In this document: positions 23,113 through 35,832 of the stretch, one piece after another
How the letters are laid out: each line of letters begins with the position of its first letter
Numbering within the stretch: the stretch's first letter is position 1
Assembly: GCA_963555705.1 (NCBI GenBank)
Contig: OY743190.1
Span: forward strand, 34,516,929-34,580,928
Length of the DNA: 64,000 nucleotides
Source of the DNA: Ligustrum vulgare
Lineage: Eukaryota; Streptophyta; Magnoliopsida; Lamiales; Oleaceae
Reading direction: 5' to 3'
Notes under the pieces: model-generated
Told to the model about the DNA's origin: nothing
Database searches by the model: none
What the model saw: the letters and a program-made list of their open reading frames with translations, nothing else
Translations under genes and position numbers: made by a program

Positions 23113-25340
23113 ATGAGTGACCCAGGTAAATGTTTTTGCATTTTCTTCTTCTTATTTCATTTGAGAAACAATTTTTGGAGCTGAGTTTTGGGTCCATTAA
23201 TTGCAGATTTTTTCATCTATCGTAGGATATGTATTGCTGAATTCTTGGTCCATTATTTATGATTTTTTCGTCCATTTTAGGATATGTATTTCTGGTTTTT
23301 TTGTTCATTTTACTGAACTTTTAAGGTTTTTAGTGGTAGATTTTAGTTTTTCTATTAATGCTAATTTTTTCTCCTTCTTGTTGTTAAAATGGTTTAAAGT
23401 ATTAATATTATGTAATTTGTTTCCAGGAACTCGAACTGCACATTGCGATAATGATGAAAGTTTTGAAGTTGGAGACGAGACAGTCTGGGAAAATAACGAT
23501 GGATAGAATGGTGAGACGATGGAGATGCAGTTGTGCCCAAGGAAGGGATGAAGTTCCTTGATGAAGAAGCAACATATACATTCTACAAAACAATATGCTT
23601 ATCACAAGGGGTTTCCAGTTAGAAAAATATTTTCAAAGAAGGGTTAGTTTGGGATGGTAAGATACTTCTCATTTGTGTGTGGTCGAGAAGGCAGAAAACG
23701 TAGTGCTAGAGGCAATTTATTGAACCCTCAACCTACAGTTAAGTTAAGGTGTAATGCAAGGATTACGGTTTTTCGATGATTACTGGATGTTGGCGAGTTA
23801 ACAAAGTGCATCTTGAACATAATCATAGAATGAGTCCATCCAAATCCAATTGTATCGGTGTAATAGAGAAATTAGTGCACATGTTAAACGAAAGCTAGAG
23901 ATAAATAACATACCAGGAATTCTATTGCACAAAGTTTTAACTCGAACGTTGGTGAAGCAGGGGGATATGACCAAGTGACTTGTGTAGAAAAATACTGTAG
24001 AAACTATATTGAGAAAGTTAGGAGGCTGCGACTTGGGGAAGGGGATGCTGATGCATTACAAGCTTACTTTTCTAGAACGCAAGCAAATTGTCCCAATTTT
24101 TAATTCAGTATGGATCTAGATGAGGAGGGACAATTGAAGAAAGTATTTTGGGTAGATAATAAGTGCAGACAATTATATAAAGAATTCGGCAATGTTGTAA
24201 CATTTGACACCACATACTTAACTAATAAAGATGACATGTCGTTTGCCCCATTTTTCGATGTGAATCACCACGGCCAGATTACATTACTTTGATGTGGATT
24301 AGTCTCCAATGAGGATACTAACATCTTCGTTTGGCTATTCAGTACTTAGCTTCAGTGCATGCAAGGTCGCGCTCCTATAGGAATTATAAATGATCAAGAT
24401 AGGGTGATGCAAAATGTCATTCAAATAGTGTTTCTAGATACTAGACATCGATGGTATTTGTGGCATATTCTGAAAAAGCTACCTAAAAAGTTTGGGCATC
24501 ATGTGCATAAACTTTCAGTTGTCCGTGAAGTGGTTTACAAATCCTAATATCCTTAGGAATTCAATCAAGGTTGGACTTCGATGATTGATAAGTACATGTT
24601 GCATGATAATGACTGGCTCTCTGAACTTTACAAAGAGAGATGTCGCTAGGTAACATGTTTTTAAAAAGTAGTTTCTGGGCCGAGATGTCGATAACCCAAC
24701 AGATTGAGAGTATTAATGCTTTTTCAATGGATTTGTCAATGCAAGAACCTCCCTAAAGCAATTTGTTGAACAATATGAGCGAGTATTGAAGAGTAAAGTA
24801 GAGAAGGAATTCCAAGCTGATTTTAGGTCTTTTTCGCAAATGGTCCCTTGTGCAACAAATTTTGAAATAGAAAAGCAATATCAAGAAGTATACACAATCT
24901 CGAAATTTAGATAATTTCAGGAAGAATTAACCGGAGTGTTGTATTTTCAAGTTTCTACCGAGGATGGATGTTTTGGAACAATGTACTTGATTCGGGAGAT
25001 GGTTGGGTATGTATTCCTGGGTAACTTAGATATGATCAATAGAGTAAAGTATTTGCAGAGGTAGTCGACTCTGTAGCAGAAGATGAAGAAAAAGCATTGG
25101 AGGTGATGCAGTGGATGGAAACTCGGCTATTGACATCTAAAACAAGACCAAAATATGAAATTAAACTCCATTCTCAACAAATTATTCATGGGGCTTCTCG
25201 GTTTGGGGAAGCAGGAAACATTGAAAGTGGGAAGATTATAGATCCTAAACGTTCTAAACAAAAATGAGCGCCTAGGAAAAATAGCATAGAAGATGCACTT
25301 GAAAAGACCACAAAGAAAGTGAAGGTTTGTGGTAATCATT
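23113..25340 (+). pseudogene. FAR1/FHY3-type (MULE-derived) gene, decayed
   Basis: FAR1-related proteins are transcription factors descended from Mutator-like transposases. A small first exon (23,113-23,125, MSDP then GT) joins in phase to 23,427 (GTRTAHCDNDESFEVGDETVWENNDG), followed by a TAG. In a shifted frame comes an N-terminal FAR1-domain-like part (DGDAVVPKEGMKFLDEEATYTFYK, about 23,519-23,590). The transposase core follows: 24,110-24,292 (VTFDTTYLTNKDDMSFAPFFDVNHHGQ) and 24,359-24,547 (GRAPIGIINDQDRVMQNVI...DTRHRWYLWHILKKLP), separated by stops. A C-terminal FREELTGVLYF segment lies near 24,918. There are at least five frame breaks, so it is a pseudogene. It is either a decayed FAR1 gene or a MULE transposase remnant; no Mutator terminal repeats were found. 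Confidence 0.85.
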
Positions 25341-27081
25341 TTATTTCATTATCAGCAATCATTCTTATCATATTCAATGTTGATTTAAGTACCTTTGTAT
25401 GAAGAGCATGTTACTTAAAAATCAAAGAAATGCAAGAGCTCGATCCCAAACACAACACAACAGTTGATATATAGTATGTAATGTTATAATGTGCATAATA
25501 TAATTGTATTAGCCTACATTGATTTTGATCCTATGTGTTGCAATGTGTTCAATATCAACAAAATTGGAGTCCATCTTTCAATTTGAACTTGGTTCATCCA
25601 TATGGGATTAATCAAATTCTATTACCAATGCAAGCGCCATGTGACCATCCCTTATAAGAGGACGACAATTTGTAATGCTTCATTGTCATTTTGTCACTTC
25701 TTTTGTCATATTAAGTTCATGCTATTTTGTGTAGTCTCCATAGGATAATCTATATTAAATTATTTGCAAGGAAAGTAAGCAAATTATGGCTTGCTTAAAG
25801 AACATATTATTTCACTTTTGCTCCTATTTTGTATACTGATTAGGTTTTGATAACATGACTGACCATGTCACATTGTCTCCTTGAAGTGGTTCTCATAAAT
25901 CTACAAACTACATTAGTTTGTAGTTTTTTGTTATTTATCTTTCCCTTTTTCATGTGTGAAAGAATCTCATTCATATAAGTTAAAATAACAATTGAAACAT
26001 GCATTCTAGATGCATTCATTTATTGGTTCATATATTGCTGCGTGATTTGGTTTATTCTAGGTGAAATATCATCTGAAACATGCACCATAATTCATCAAAT
26101 TTTTGCATTCCTTTCATGCATATGTTTGCAACCATTTGATCCATTACAAACCATCAGTTTACTGCATTTAATGGCACCAAATTGATGGTCAAAAATTGCA
26201 TAAAAAGAATATATTGGAGCCCCTATGATTGGCTGCAGTATGCAATTGTTACAGTATAAAATATCAACCTTCAAGCATGGAATTAAAAAGCAAAAAACTC
26301 AAACAAATATGTAGGAAAAAAATACAGAATTCTTGTATGACTATCATTTGATAAAGACCATAATATGTATCTTGCTTATGCTTAAAATTTAAATTTCAAT
26401 TTGACTGTTATATGACTATCAGCAATTTGCAAAAATTGCACACTCAATTCTAAAACCAAAACAAAATACAGCTGCAATTTGAGAAAATGGCAGGTTTTCA
26501 TTCCAAGTAAGTTATTACATTAACAACAATGCTCAAACTTACACAAAAACTTTTCAAACGGACACAATTTTATTCCAAAAGAAAAATGAATACAAGAACT
26601 CTTCAAAAATCTCAATTTACACAAGAACTATTCAAACACCATACTAATTTTTCTAGCAAAATACACACACATACTGCGCACACTTTCTCTTCGATTCACC
26701 ACACTGATACCAAAAGTTTCAAAACCATACTTTCACTTCGATTCACCACACTTTCTCTCTCACGCAAACAAGCTGCGCACTAGGGCTTCGTCCTCTCTAT
26801 CTGTCACCACCACCGACGATAACAAATCCACTTGTGGGTTTTAGATCAATTCCATTGATAAACTTAATAGTAAGGCAATAGTGAGAATTATGAAGTTTTC
26901 TATGGTTCTCAATTCTTCGACATAACTCCAAACTCCAATTACCACGGGCGATTGGCAAATCAACCACCACTCCAGCAATATTCTTCCCTTTCCATTATGT
27001 GTAGATTCTACGCTGCCCTCCTATAATTGCCTTGGTTATGCCACCCGACTCCTTCATCTTCCCTCTTGCTATAGTTCCCAC
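25341..27081. other. Spacer without a recognised gene
   Basis: AT-rich. 26,640-26,790 has a repeated ATTCACCACAC / TTCACTTCG pattern. 26,780-27,060 is more GC-rich and leader-like. I cannot support a coding frame. Confidence 0.4.
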
Positions 27082-27309
27082 TATTAGAATAGTATTTTAT
27101 TATTGTAATGTTAGATTATTTAGTTGTAATATTTGTAGTTGTTTAAGGGTAATTTAGTCTTTTATCTTTCTTACTGTGTTATATATATTCTCTGTATTTC
27201 ATTAGTCTTTTTCAAGCACTGTTTTAATGAAGCATTTATCTTCTTCCCTCCATTTTCTCTTATTATCTCTTTGTGTTCTTGATCTCTTTATATTCTTATA
27301 ATGTTCACA
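27082..27309 (+). repeat. 5' LTR of the old copia element
   Basis: About 228 bp, ending ATGTTCACA just before the primer site. The first bases are mutated relative to the TGTTAG start of the partner LTR. Confidence 0.85.
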
Positions 27310-28301
27310 TGGTATCAGAGTTTTGTTAAGGAAAGTTATTGAAGAAGATACTCACCAGAAACGCAAAAGCTAGAGCTGCATCGACCGAAGGCGGGAAGAA
27401 AAGAAAAAGTTTCTTGCTATTTTTTTCTAAAATTCGTTCTCCGGCCATCAACCGACAAACAAGTGACAACATCCAAACCACAAGGTCGAAGAGAACACTA
27501 GACCAGTTCTTGGGTGGATTTTGACGATGGAAGAGGCAGTTTCTAATTGAAAAAAGAAAGAAAAAAGTTAGTGAAAACTGGAAGTACAAACTCATATTCC
27601 GATCGATCAACCTCTCCAATCACGAAACAGTTTTCACCATTAGCTTCGCGAGGCAGAGGAGCTTCTTCCAGTGCAAACTGTTTTTTCCGACGATGGTGAA
27701 CAGTAACTCGGACGATAGTTCTGGTGAGAAATTTTTTTAACAGAATCTTCTACATGACCCGGCAGAGTCCAATTCAGAAGTCCGTTTTACAAAACTAACT
27801 CTCGATTCTACGGTAAATTTTTGACCTTCACTTGGTGTTTGTTTTGATTTTCGAGTACTATATTTTTTTTTTTAACTTGTTGACCAGTGGTGCGTTGGTG
27901 TTTTGGTTGCCATTTGGTTTGTTGTTGGTGGTTGAAGTTTGTATTGGAGGAAAGAATATTTTTTGATGGTTTGTACTGCTGAGTTTTAATTTGTGGGTAT
28001 ATTGGATTGATTATCAAGCTGTGTGATATTTGATTTGAAGGAATTTGTTGGTTGATGAGTGGTATTTCATCCTACATCTAATGCTTCAATTTTGGCTATA
28101 ACTTTCTATCATCTGTGAAGAATCTGAAAAAATATTATTTGTGGGTTGCTTGTGATGAGTGTAAACATTGTAAACAAAAAGGAAATTAGAAGTTTCAGCG
28201 TTCTAAGTTATTGAAGTAGTTCCAAAATTTCTTTGGAGCACCACCTTCTGGTCCCAGATCACCAGTTTTGTTGAGTAGTTCCAGAATTTCCTAACGACAG
28301 A

Positions 28302-28854
28302 TAGGGGTGGGCGTGGGTTGGGTTGGGTTGGGTTGGGTTGGGTTGGATCGGTTTTTTGCACAACCCGAACCCAACCCACTATGGTCAGGTTGATAAAAAA
28401 TCAACTCAACCCAAACATAAGTTCCAACCCAACCCAATCAAGTTTCGGTCGGGTCGGGTCGGGTCGGGTCGAGCTTTGGTCCAATTAACTAAAAATCTTA
28501 GAAAATCAAAAAATTATGCCGATAAATCAACTATTAACTCAAATAAATTATGTACAGTACAATAAGCTCAAATATAATAAATTGAATACTTCCTAATAAA
28601 ACTAAAATATGTTCAAATCATATTTGAGTTTCATCCAAATTAAAAATTATCTTAAGATTATTGAAATTTAAATGGTCTCATATTTTTAAAATTTTGATTG
28701 GGTCGGGTTGGGTTTGTCACCCAACCCACAACCCCCAACCCAAACAATTTTTTTTAGAATCCAACCCAACCCAATTTTCATCAAAACCCAACCCAAATCG
28801 ATCGGGTTGGGTTGGACGGTTTTGGCAGGTTGGGTGGGTTAATGCCCACCCCTA
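28302..28854. mobile_element. hAT-like MITE with GGGTTGGGTT interior
   Basis: Perfect 11-bp termini TAGGGGTGGGC / GCCCACCCCTA. The flanking 8-mers ACGACAGA (28,294-28,301) and GCGACAGA (28,855-28,862) differ only at the first base. Near both ends are runs of (TTGGG)n, (TCGGG)n and (CCCAA)n. They form a large imperfect inverted repeat and are not telomeric. It inserted into the old copia element between primer site and protease. Confidence 0.75.
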
Positions 28855-28879
28855 GCGACAGAGCCACAAGCTATCTCAA

Positions 28880-31860
28880 TTACTATTCCTGTAGCCGTAG
28901 GTTTGTCACCCAAAGTCCCTCAGGAATTTCTCCCTTATGGATATTTGACTCAGGTGATTCTAAACACATGACATATGACTTGACATCCTTTGATTCCTTA
29001 TGTCCTTTCGACTCATCCATATCTGTTATGACTGCTGACAACACTCTATTTCCTTTAGCAAGTGTTGATTATGTTAACAAATATAATTTATCGCTTTCAG
29101 ATATCTATTGCGTTCCCTCTCTTACTTTGAGTCTTATTTTTATTGTTCAGTTGTGTGACTCTAGATACTTAGTTCTGCTTTCTCCTAATGTTTGTCATGT
29201 GTTAGATTCTCAATCTCATAAGATGATTGGGATAGGCCGTAGACAAGGAATACTATATGTTTTGGACAATTTGAAACCACTGCATGTTGCAACCTCTGGC
29301 CCTCTTGTGTGGGCTTATCATCCTTTCGTTTGAATCCTTTTTCTTCTAAGTTTTATTTGTGGTATTCTCGACTTGGGCATTTTTCTACTAGCCGGTTAAA
29401 ATTTTTGGTCTCCAAGGGACAATTAGGAGATTTACAAACTCATGATATTTCTGATTATTTTGGTTGCAAATTAGCTAAATTTTTCGCTTTACCTTTTCGT
29501 CAAAATACTTCTTGTTCTATTGCCCCATTTGATCTTGTTCATTCTGATGTATGTGGACCTGCTCTTATTACTACAAAAGGGGGGAGGTCTAGATATTATG
29601 TCTATTTTATTGATGATCATTATAGTCGTTATTGTTGGGTTTTCTTATGAAACGACATTCTGATTTTCTGAATTTGTTAAAACTCAACATTCTACTGTCA
29701 TTAAGGCCTTGATCGGTAACCCTGTAGTAATTATAAATTGATTTGTTTATGTTTTCAATTTAAAATGTGTGATTGAAAAGCGGAGAGAGAAAATGTTTGT
29801 GGTTAAAAAGTGATTTTGAAAATTTTTTTATTTATAAATTGTAATGATTGCATTAAAGAATGGAGGCTAAGTAATTTCGATGTGACTTGGGTGGGGAATT
29901 TACATCTGCAGAATTTTTTGAATTACTCTCCTGGTTATTGTTCTTTAAGAGTTTTTTGTTGCACTTGTTTTGTTCTTCGCCCTAGAGTTGAACGTAGTAA
30001 GTTGACATCGCGCTCTACTATTTATATATTTTTAGGTTATGGAGAAGGACAAAAGGGTTATCATTTTTTTGATCATGACTGTTAAAAATTATATGTTTCT
30101 CGTCATGTTACGTTTCTTGAACATATCACATTCTTTTCTATTCTTGATGGTACTCATAGTGCGACTAAGTCTGATTTCATTCGTATTGACCCATTCTCTA
30201 ATGCACCGCTTGTCTACCCTCCCCTACCCCCCATGTATTGTTGATCCTCCATGTACTACAGGTATACATATGTCGGTTCTTGATTTCCTTCCTCCTTCTG
30301 TGGTCTCCCAAGCACCGTCTGAGATTGTTGTCCTCATCCTAAGCCTTCGTCTCCACCTCCTCCTCGATATCCTCAATGTATTCATAAGTTGACTCAATTA
30401 CCTGATTTTGCTTATTCTTGCTATTCTGATTCCTTTCTTTGCTTCTAATCTTCTATTCACAAATTTTCTGAGCCATCTCCCTATAAAGAAGTTTGTTTAG
30501 ATCCTCTATGGCTACGGGTTGTGGCTGATAAACTCTCTTCTCTACACAAGGAAGACACTTGGGATTTGGTTCCACTTCCTTTGGGTAAACATGTTATTAG
30601 TTCTCGTTGGGTTTATAAGATTAAAACCAAATTTGATGGCTCGATTTAGTGTTATGAGGCTCGACTTACTGTGAAGGAATTTACGCAGCAATATGGTTTG
30701 GACAATGAGGAGACATTTGCTCATGCAGCAAAGATGAATATAGTTCGTACACTTATTGCAGTTGCATCTGTTCTTAATTAGAATATTTCTCAGTTGGATG
30801 TTAAAAATGCCTTCTGGAATAGGACTCTTCGTGAAGGTATCTATGTGATTCCTCCTCGTGGTGTTTCCCACGGTACTATATATGTCTACAAACTAAAGAA
30901 AGTATTCTATGGTCTCAAACAGGCACCCCGTATATGGTATGAGAGGTTCTCTACTGCTATTGCTTCTCTTGATTTTACATCAAGTAATCATGATTCCGCA
31001 CTATTCTTTAGGTGCACCTCAGTTGTACGTATTATGCTTTTATTGTATGTTGATGATATGATTATTACTGGTTATGATGTTTATGGAATTGTCTATTTAA
31101 AGTTCGAATTAGCTCGGAGTCTTGAGATTAAGGATTTAGGTCATTTATGTTTTTTTTGGGGATCGAGATTGCTACTTCTCCTCGAGATTATCTTCTCTCT
31201 CTGTTTAAGTATGCAACTGAAGTAATTGAGCGGGCTCATCTTACTAATATTAGGACTTCTGATACTCCACTTGAGACCAATGTTCAATATTCTCCTTCTG
31301 ACGATGTCCCCTTGACTGATCCTACTTTGTATCGTACTATTATTGGTTTTCTGGTTTATTTATCCATCATCCAATCGGATATACCTATGTTGTTCACATT
31401 ATTAGTTAGTTTGTCTCAACTCCTACTCTAGTCCACTAGTCAGCTGTTGTTTGTATTTTGTGCTTACTCTGCTGCTGAATGGGTTCCTACTGATCGAGTT
31501 AGTAACCCTACTGATTGTAAGTCTACCACTAGTTTATGTTTATTTTTGGGCGATTATCTTATCTCTTGGAAGAGTAAAAAGCAATATGTTGTTTCTTTTT
31601 CTTATACTGAAGCCGAATATCATACTAAAGCTTCCCCTACCACCGAGGTTGTGTGACTACGTTGGTTACTTGCAAACATAGGGGTTACTCTTTCCTCTCC
31701 CACACCTATTTATTTTGATAATAAGCGTACTATTTAGATCTCTCACAATTCTGTATTTCATGAGTAGACAAAGCATATTGAGATTGACTGTCATCTAATT
31801 TGTCATCATCTTCAGATTGGCACTATTTCCTTACCATTTGTTTATTCATCACTGCAGCTT
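28880..31860 (+). pseudogene. Degraded copia pol (protease, integrase, RT, RNase H)
   Basis: Protease-like WIFDSGDSKHMT (about 28,945), where the usual Ala after DSG is Asp. Integrase zinc domain and core at 29,350-29,650 (LWYSRLGHFS..., HSDVCGPA, YFIDDHYSRYCW). A non-homologous stretch then replaces part of the integrase core (about 29,700-29,860). RT at 30,560-31,400 with LDVKNAFWN, YGLKQAPR and YVDDMIITG. RNase H at 31,450-31,800 with SYTEAEYHT and KHIEIDCHL. Many stops and frameshifts separate the pieces. It is non-functional and much older than the element at 17,952-23,026. Confidence 0.9.
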
Positions 31861-31958
31861 GCTAACTTTTTAAGAAGTCGCATTCGGTTCATCTCTTTTG
31901 TTTCTTACTTGACAAACTCTCGTTGCTCCCTATTGTAGTATCCTAAGTTTGAGGGGGA

Positions 31959-32183
31959 TGTTAGACTAGTATTTTATTATTGTAATGTTAGATTATTTAG
32001 TTATAATATTTGAATGCTTAAGGGTAGTTTACTCTTTTATCTTTGTTATTGTATTGTATACTCTTTGTATTTCATTAGTATTTTTCAAGCTTTGTTGTAA
32101 TGAAACATTTTCTCGTCTTCCCTCCATTTTATCTTCTTATCTCTTTGTGTTCTTGATCTCTTTATTTTCTGATAATGTTCACA
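31959..32183 (+). repeat. 3' LTR of the old copia element
   Basis: 225 bp, TGTTAGACTAG... to ...ATGTTCACA, preceded by the polypurine tract at 31,951-31,958. Confidence 0.88.
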
Positions 32184-34199
32184 CCTTCCCCATTTCACAT
32201 TTGCCCTTCCATCACTGTTGAATTTAAATTTAAGAAACCTACCTTAAACTCAATATATCAAAATTAGACATTTTCTTCTATTTGTAGAAGGCTTTATAAA
32301 TTTCAGCAACCTCCCTTAAAATCAAACTATCAAAATTATAAATTTTCTTCAATTTGTAGAAGGCTTTATATTTCAATAGCCTTTTGAGAATTGCCTATCG
32401 AAGGATCAATGCAGATGGGAACCGTCAACGAATGTGCGATTTCATATAAGAAATTACCGTTAAAAATCATTTTATTTAATAATTAATAATGTTTAAAATA
32501 GAGTAGAGGTCTGTCCATGAGAGTGACTTTGAAAATTTGACAAGAATATGCAATTTCCCATCATTGTATAGTAGTAAATTCAAGGCAATTCGTCATTTCT
32601 TATTCCTTTATGCCTTATATTTTCACTAAATTTCGTAATTCATAAAATTCGAATTAAGTCACTAATTGATTTAGCTAAAAATATTGATAAAAATTTAAGT
32701 TAAAATCAATAATTAATTTAAATATACATTTATGAGATCCACAGCTTTATATCCTTTTTAATTACAATTTTTATAAGCTTTTATCCAAATCTATTAGACA
32801 TCTAACTAAATTACCAAGAATTTTGAATTCTGATGTTGTTTGCGTGAAGGACTAAAATAGACCATAAGAATGAAAAGTAAAATTTGAACATTGAACATGA
32901 AACTTTAAGGCTGCGTTCTCTTTGTCGTTTTTCAATCGTTTTCTACTTTTTGTTTCCAAAAACATGTTCTCTTGCGTTGTGTTCGGGAAAAAAAAAAAAT
33001 CGAAAATGATTTCCAAAAATTGTAAAGGAAATGAAAAACAGTTTTTTTTTTTTTTTCCCCATTTTCTGCCCAATTTTAACCCTAATGGAAAATGCAGAAA
33101 ACACCACGTTTTCAATATTGAAAAAAAAAAAAAAACACAGAGAGAAGAAGCGACTGCTGTGAAGAAGGCCAATCTAGGGTTCCCTCCCCCACCTCGAATC
33201 TCTTGCTTGCTTGAATCCAGCCGAACCAGAGTCCTACGTGTAGGTAATGTCATTCTCTTCCTCACTCCGTCGCTCTCTTGAAGCTAAAATCTTTATTCAA
33301 AGCTGAAAGCTTCAGAAAGCAATACAAATTTGTGAACCTCTGTGATTAATAATCATCCAACACAATATCACACTACTAAACAGGAATGCATTTTAATGTT
33401 GTTTCCTTCAATCAATGATATCTTTTGGATCCACACAGTGCTTTGATAAAAGCAATGATTTCATGAAATCTAACATTGGTTTTTTAATTAGAAAATTGTG
33501 AAATGTCCAACACTAAATGCTAGCGTCAGCGTCAAGGTTTTTGTTATCATTACCGATATTTGATTTGAGGTTTTTAAGTGCTTGTTAACTTCTTATTAAT
33601 CTTTACTTTGAGGTTTAAATCATTGATAGCAAAATTTCTTAACAAACCAACACAAGAGAATTATGAGATACAATGCTACATAAAAATGTTATGCATATAT
33701 GTTTTCACAGATTGGATACTGATCAAAATGTAATTAAGAATGGTTACTGTAACTTCTGGTGCTGTTTCTTAACTTTATTCATCCTACAAAAAACTTTTAA
33801 TCAAAGCATTAGAGTAGATATCAGGCTGTGATCCATCATCTTGCATCTTGTTTTTGAGTCCTTTTTCTTCATTATTTTACATTACCGAACCTCAGGTTTA
33901 AATATGTTTTGAAAAGGACTAAACCGCAATTTACAAATTTAGCATCTGACCTTTGTTTCTGACCCATAATATGTCTATTTTGGATATTTCGATGAGACGA
34001 GTGCAACACACCACTTTGTTGCGACATACGATGGATTTTGGGCGTTCGAGATCGTTTAAGCTCGGAAAACAGTGTTTTAATATTTTAGCGCTATTTCTAT
34101 CATTTAGTTTATTTCAAATTCTTTTTTTTTAGTTGATTTAGAATATGTTTTATGCTAATTACACCACAACATGTTCTTAAAGTAGACAATTCAAAAATA
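32184..34199. other. Spacer without a recognised gene
   Basis: 32,258-32,385 is a two-copy tandem repeat of about 65-70 bp containing TTTGTAGAAGGCTTTATA. 32,908-33,130 starts GGCTGCGTTCTCTTTG and is rich in TTTTC/GAAAA, like the ends of a dispersed fold-back repeat seen again at 34.2-36.1 kb. 33,150-33,290 is GC-richer and leader-like but has no supported gene. Confidence 0.4.
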
Positions 34200-34425
34200 A
34201 GGTGGCGTTCTGTTTATATTTTATTTTGTATTTTCATTTTCTAAAATGTTTTGTATTTCCTGTTTTCATTTTTGTTTTCAAATTTATTGAAAACGCGTTT
34301 GATTTGTCATTTCTGAAAACTGTTTTTGAAAATGAAAAGTTGGAAAACACGTTCTGTTTGAAATTTTGCAGAATACTATTTAAACTATTTTTAATTAATT
34401 TGCTTGCAGAATACTACTAATTCAA
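34200..34425 (+). repeat. Dispersed repeat R1, copy 1
   Basis: This stretch (GGTGGCGTTCTGTTTATATT... through TTTGAAATTTTGCAGAA) is clearly homologous to the reverse complement of 44,055-44,213. Both contain GAAAACGC[GA]TTTGATTTG and TTTGAAATTTTGCAGAA. Probably an MITE or solo end of a DNA transposon; borders are uncertain. Confidence 0.55.
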
Positions 34426-35267
34426 ACTCAAATTTCCTTTCACAATACACTGAAAACATGGTTACATGCAACACACTAATATAAGCATTAAGAGTCTATA
34501 TTAACACAGCTTGGTCAGGTTCGAGATTTGAAAAAGCTCTACTTCTATTAAAATTCAGAAAATACAAGTTCTTTCAAAACCACCAGTGTCCATATATCAG
34601 TGCATTTTTTGAAATATAATAACAAGAATTCTCACTTAATTTTTTTTTTTGTTATGTTGATATTGAATTCAATAAAACTTTATTTAAACTTAATTTCAAG
34701 TTAGGATAATTCTAAAAATAAAAAAAAAAATTATTTAGGCTTAGTTCTAAGTTAGGATAATTCTAAAAAAAGTAATAAATAAATAAAAACTTTATATTAA
34801 GCTTAGTTCTAAGTTAAGATAATTCTTTAAAAAAAAAAAAAAAATCTCAAAACGCGTTTTCCGCATTTTGGATATTTTTTGTCGAAATACACACAAAACG
34901 CCCTAAATGAGGTTTATGGACGTTTTGCGTTTTGTGTACAATTTTTTTTTTTTTTGTTTTCCAAAATACGTTTTCGAAAATGGTAAAGAGAACGCGTTTT
35001 TAGCGTTTTCGAAAATAAAAACAGAAAACGACCTCAAAACAGTAAAGAGATAAGGAGCTAGGCCCCGTTCTCTTTACTATTTTGAGTTTTCGATTTTTGG
35101 AAATATCGAAAACGCGTTTACTTTGCCCATTTTCAGAAACGAGTTTCCCAAAATACCAAAAAAATTATAAAGGAAACTCAAAATGAGTTTATTACGTTTT
35201 GGATATTTTGTATTAAAAAGTCCAAAACGATCAAAACGCACGTTTTGAATTTTTTTTTTTTTTTTTG
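34426..35267. other. Fold-back/repeat-rich spacer
   Basis: 34,690-34,840 contains three copies of a TTAGTTCTAAGTTAGGATAATTCT-like segment. 34,850-35,250 holds inverted GGTAAAGAGAACGCGTTTT / CGTTCTCTTTACTATTTTGAG motifs meeting near 35,050, as if two related elements abut. No gene. Confidence 0.45.
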
Positions 35268-35799
35268 TAAATGTGACACTTCATTCACTTAAAGTTCTTA
35301 TATTATTTTGCCATTATATATAGATCCATGTTAATATTTTTTTTTGTAATTATTTATTTATTTATTATTATTATTATTTTAATTATGTGACACTTCTTTT
35401 ACTTGAAGTTTTTATGTTATTTTGTCATTACATATAGATTCATGTTAAGATTTTTTTTTTTTTTTTTTTTTGTAAATTATTATTATTATTTTTGTCAAAG
35501 TGAGAGATACTTCATTCACTTGAAGTTCTTATATTATTTTGTCATTATATATAGATCATGTTAAGATTTTTTTTTGTAATTATTATTATTATTTTTTTTT
35601 GTAAAAGTGAGACACTTCATTCAATTGAAATTCTTATATTATTTTGTCATTATATATAGATCCATTTTAAGATTTTTATTTTATTTATTTATTATTTTAT
35701 TTTTTTGTAAAGTGGGACACTTCCTTCACCTGAAATTCTTATATTATTTTGTCATTATATAGATCCATGTTAAAAAAAATAATCTTTTTTTTTTTGTAA

Positions 35800-35832
<33 letters not shown>

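Larger units (their letters stand above)
27082..32183 (+). mobile_element. Old Ty1/copia LTR retrotransposon, gag not recognisable
   Basis: LTRs lie at 27,082-27,309 and 31,959-32,183. The tRNA-Met primer site TGGTATCAGAG directly follows the 5' LTR (27,310-27,320), and a GAGGGGGA polypurine tract precedes the 3' LTR. The LTRs are clearly diverged, with many substitutions and small indels, and the 5' LTR has lost its TG start. The stretch between primer site and protease (27,321-28,860) holds no recognisable gag and is interrupted by a hAT-like element. I see no convincing target-site duplication. Confidence 0.88.

Noticed and set aside
28316..28346. Telomere-like (TTGGG)n run
   Set aside because: The unit is TTGGG, not TTTAGGG, and it is a subterminal repeat of a bounded hAT-like element with target duplication.
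32852..33281. Overlapping 137-aa and 119-aa frames on opposite strands
   Set aside because: Both read through A/T homopolymers in a repeat-like region, and neither has a recognisable domain.
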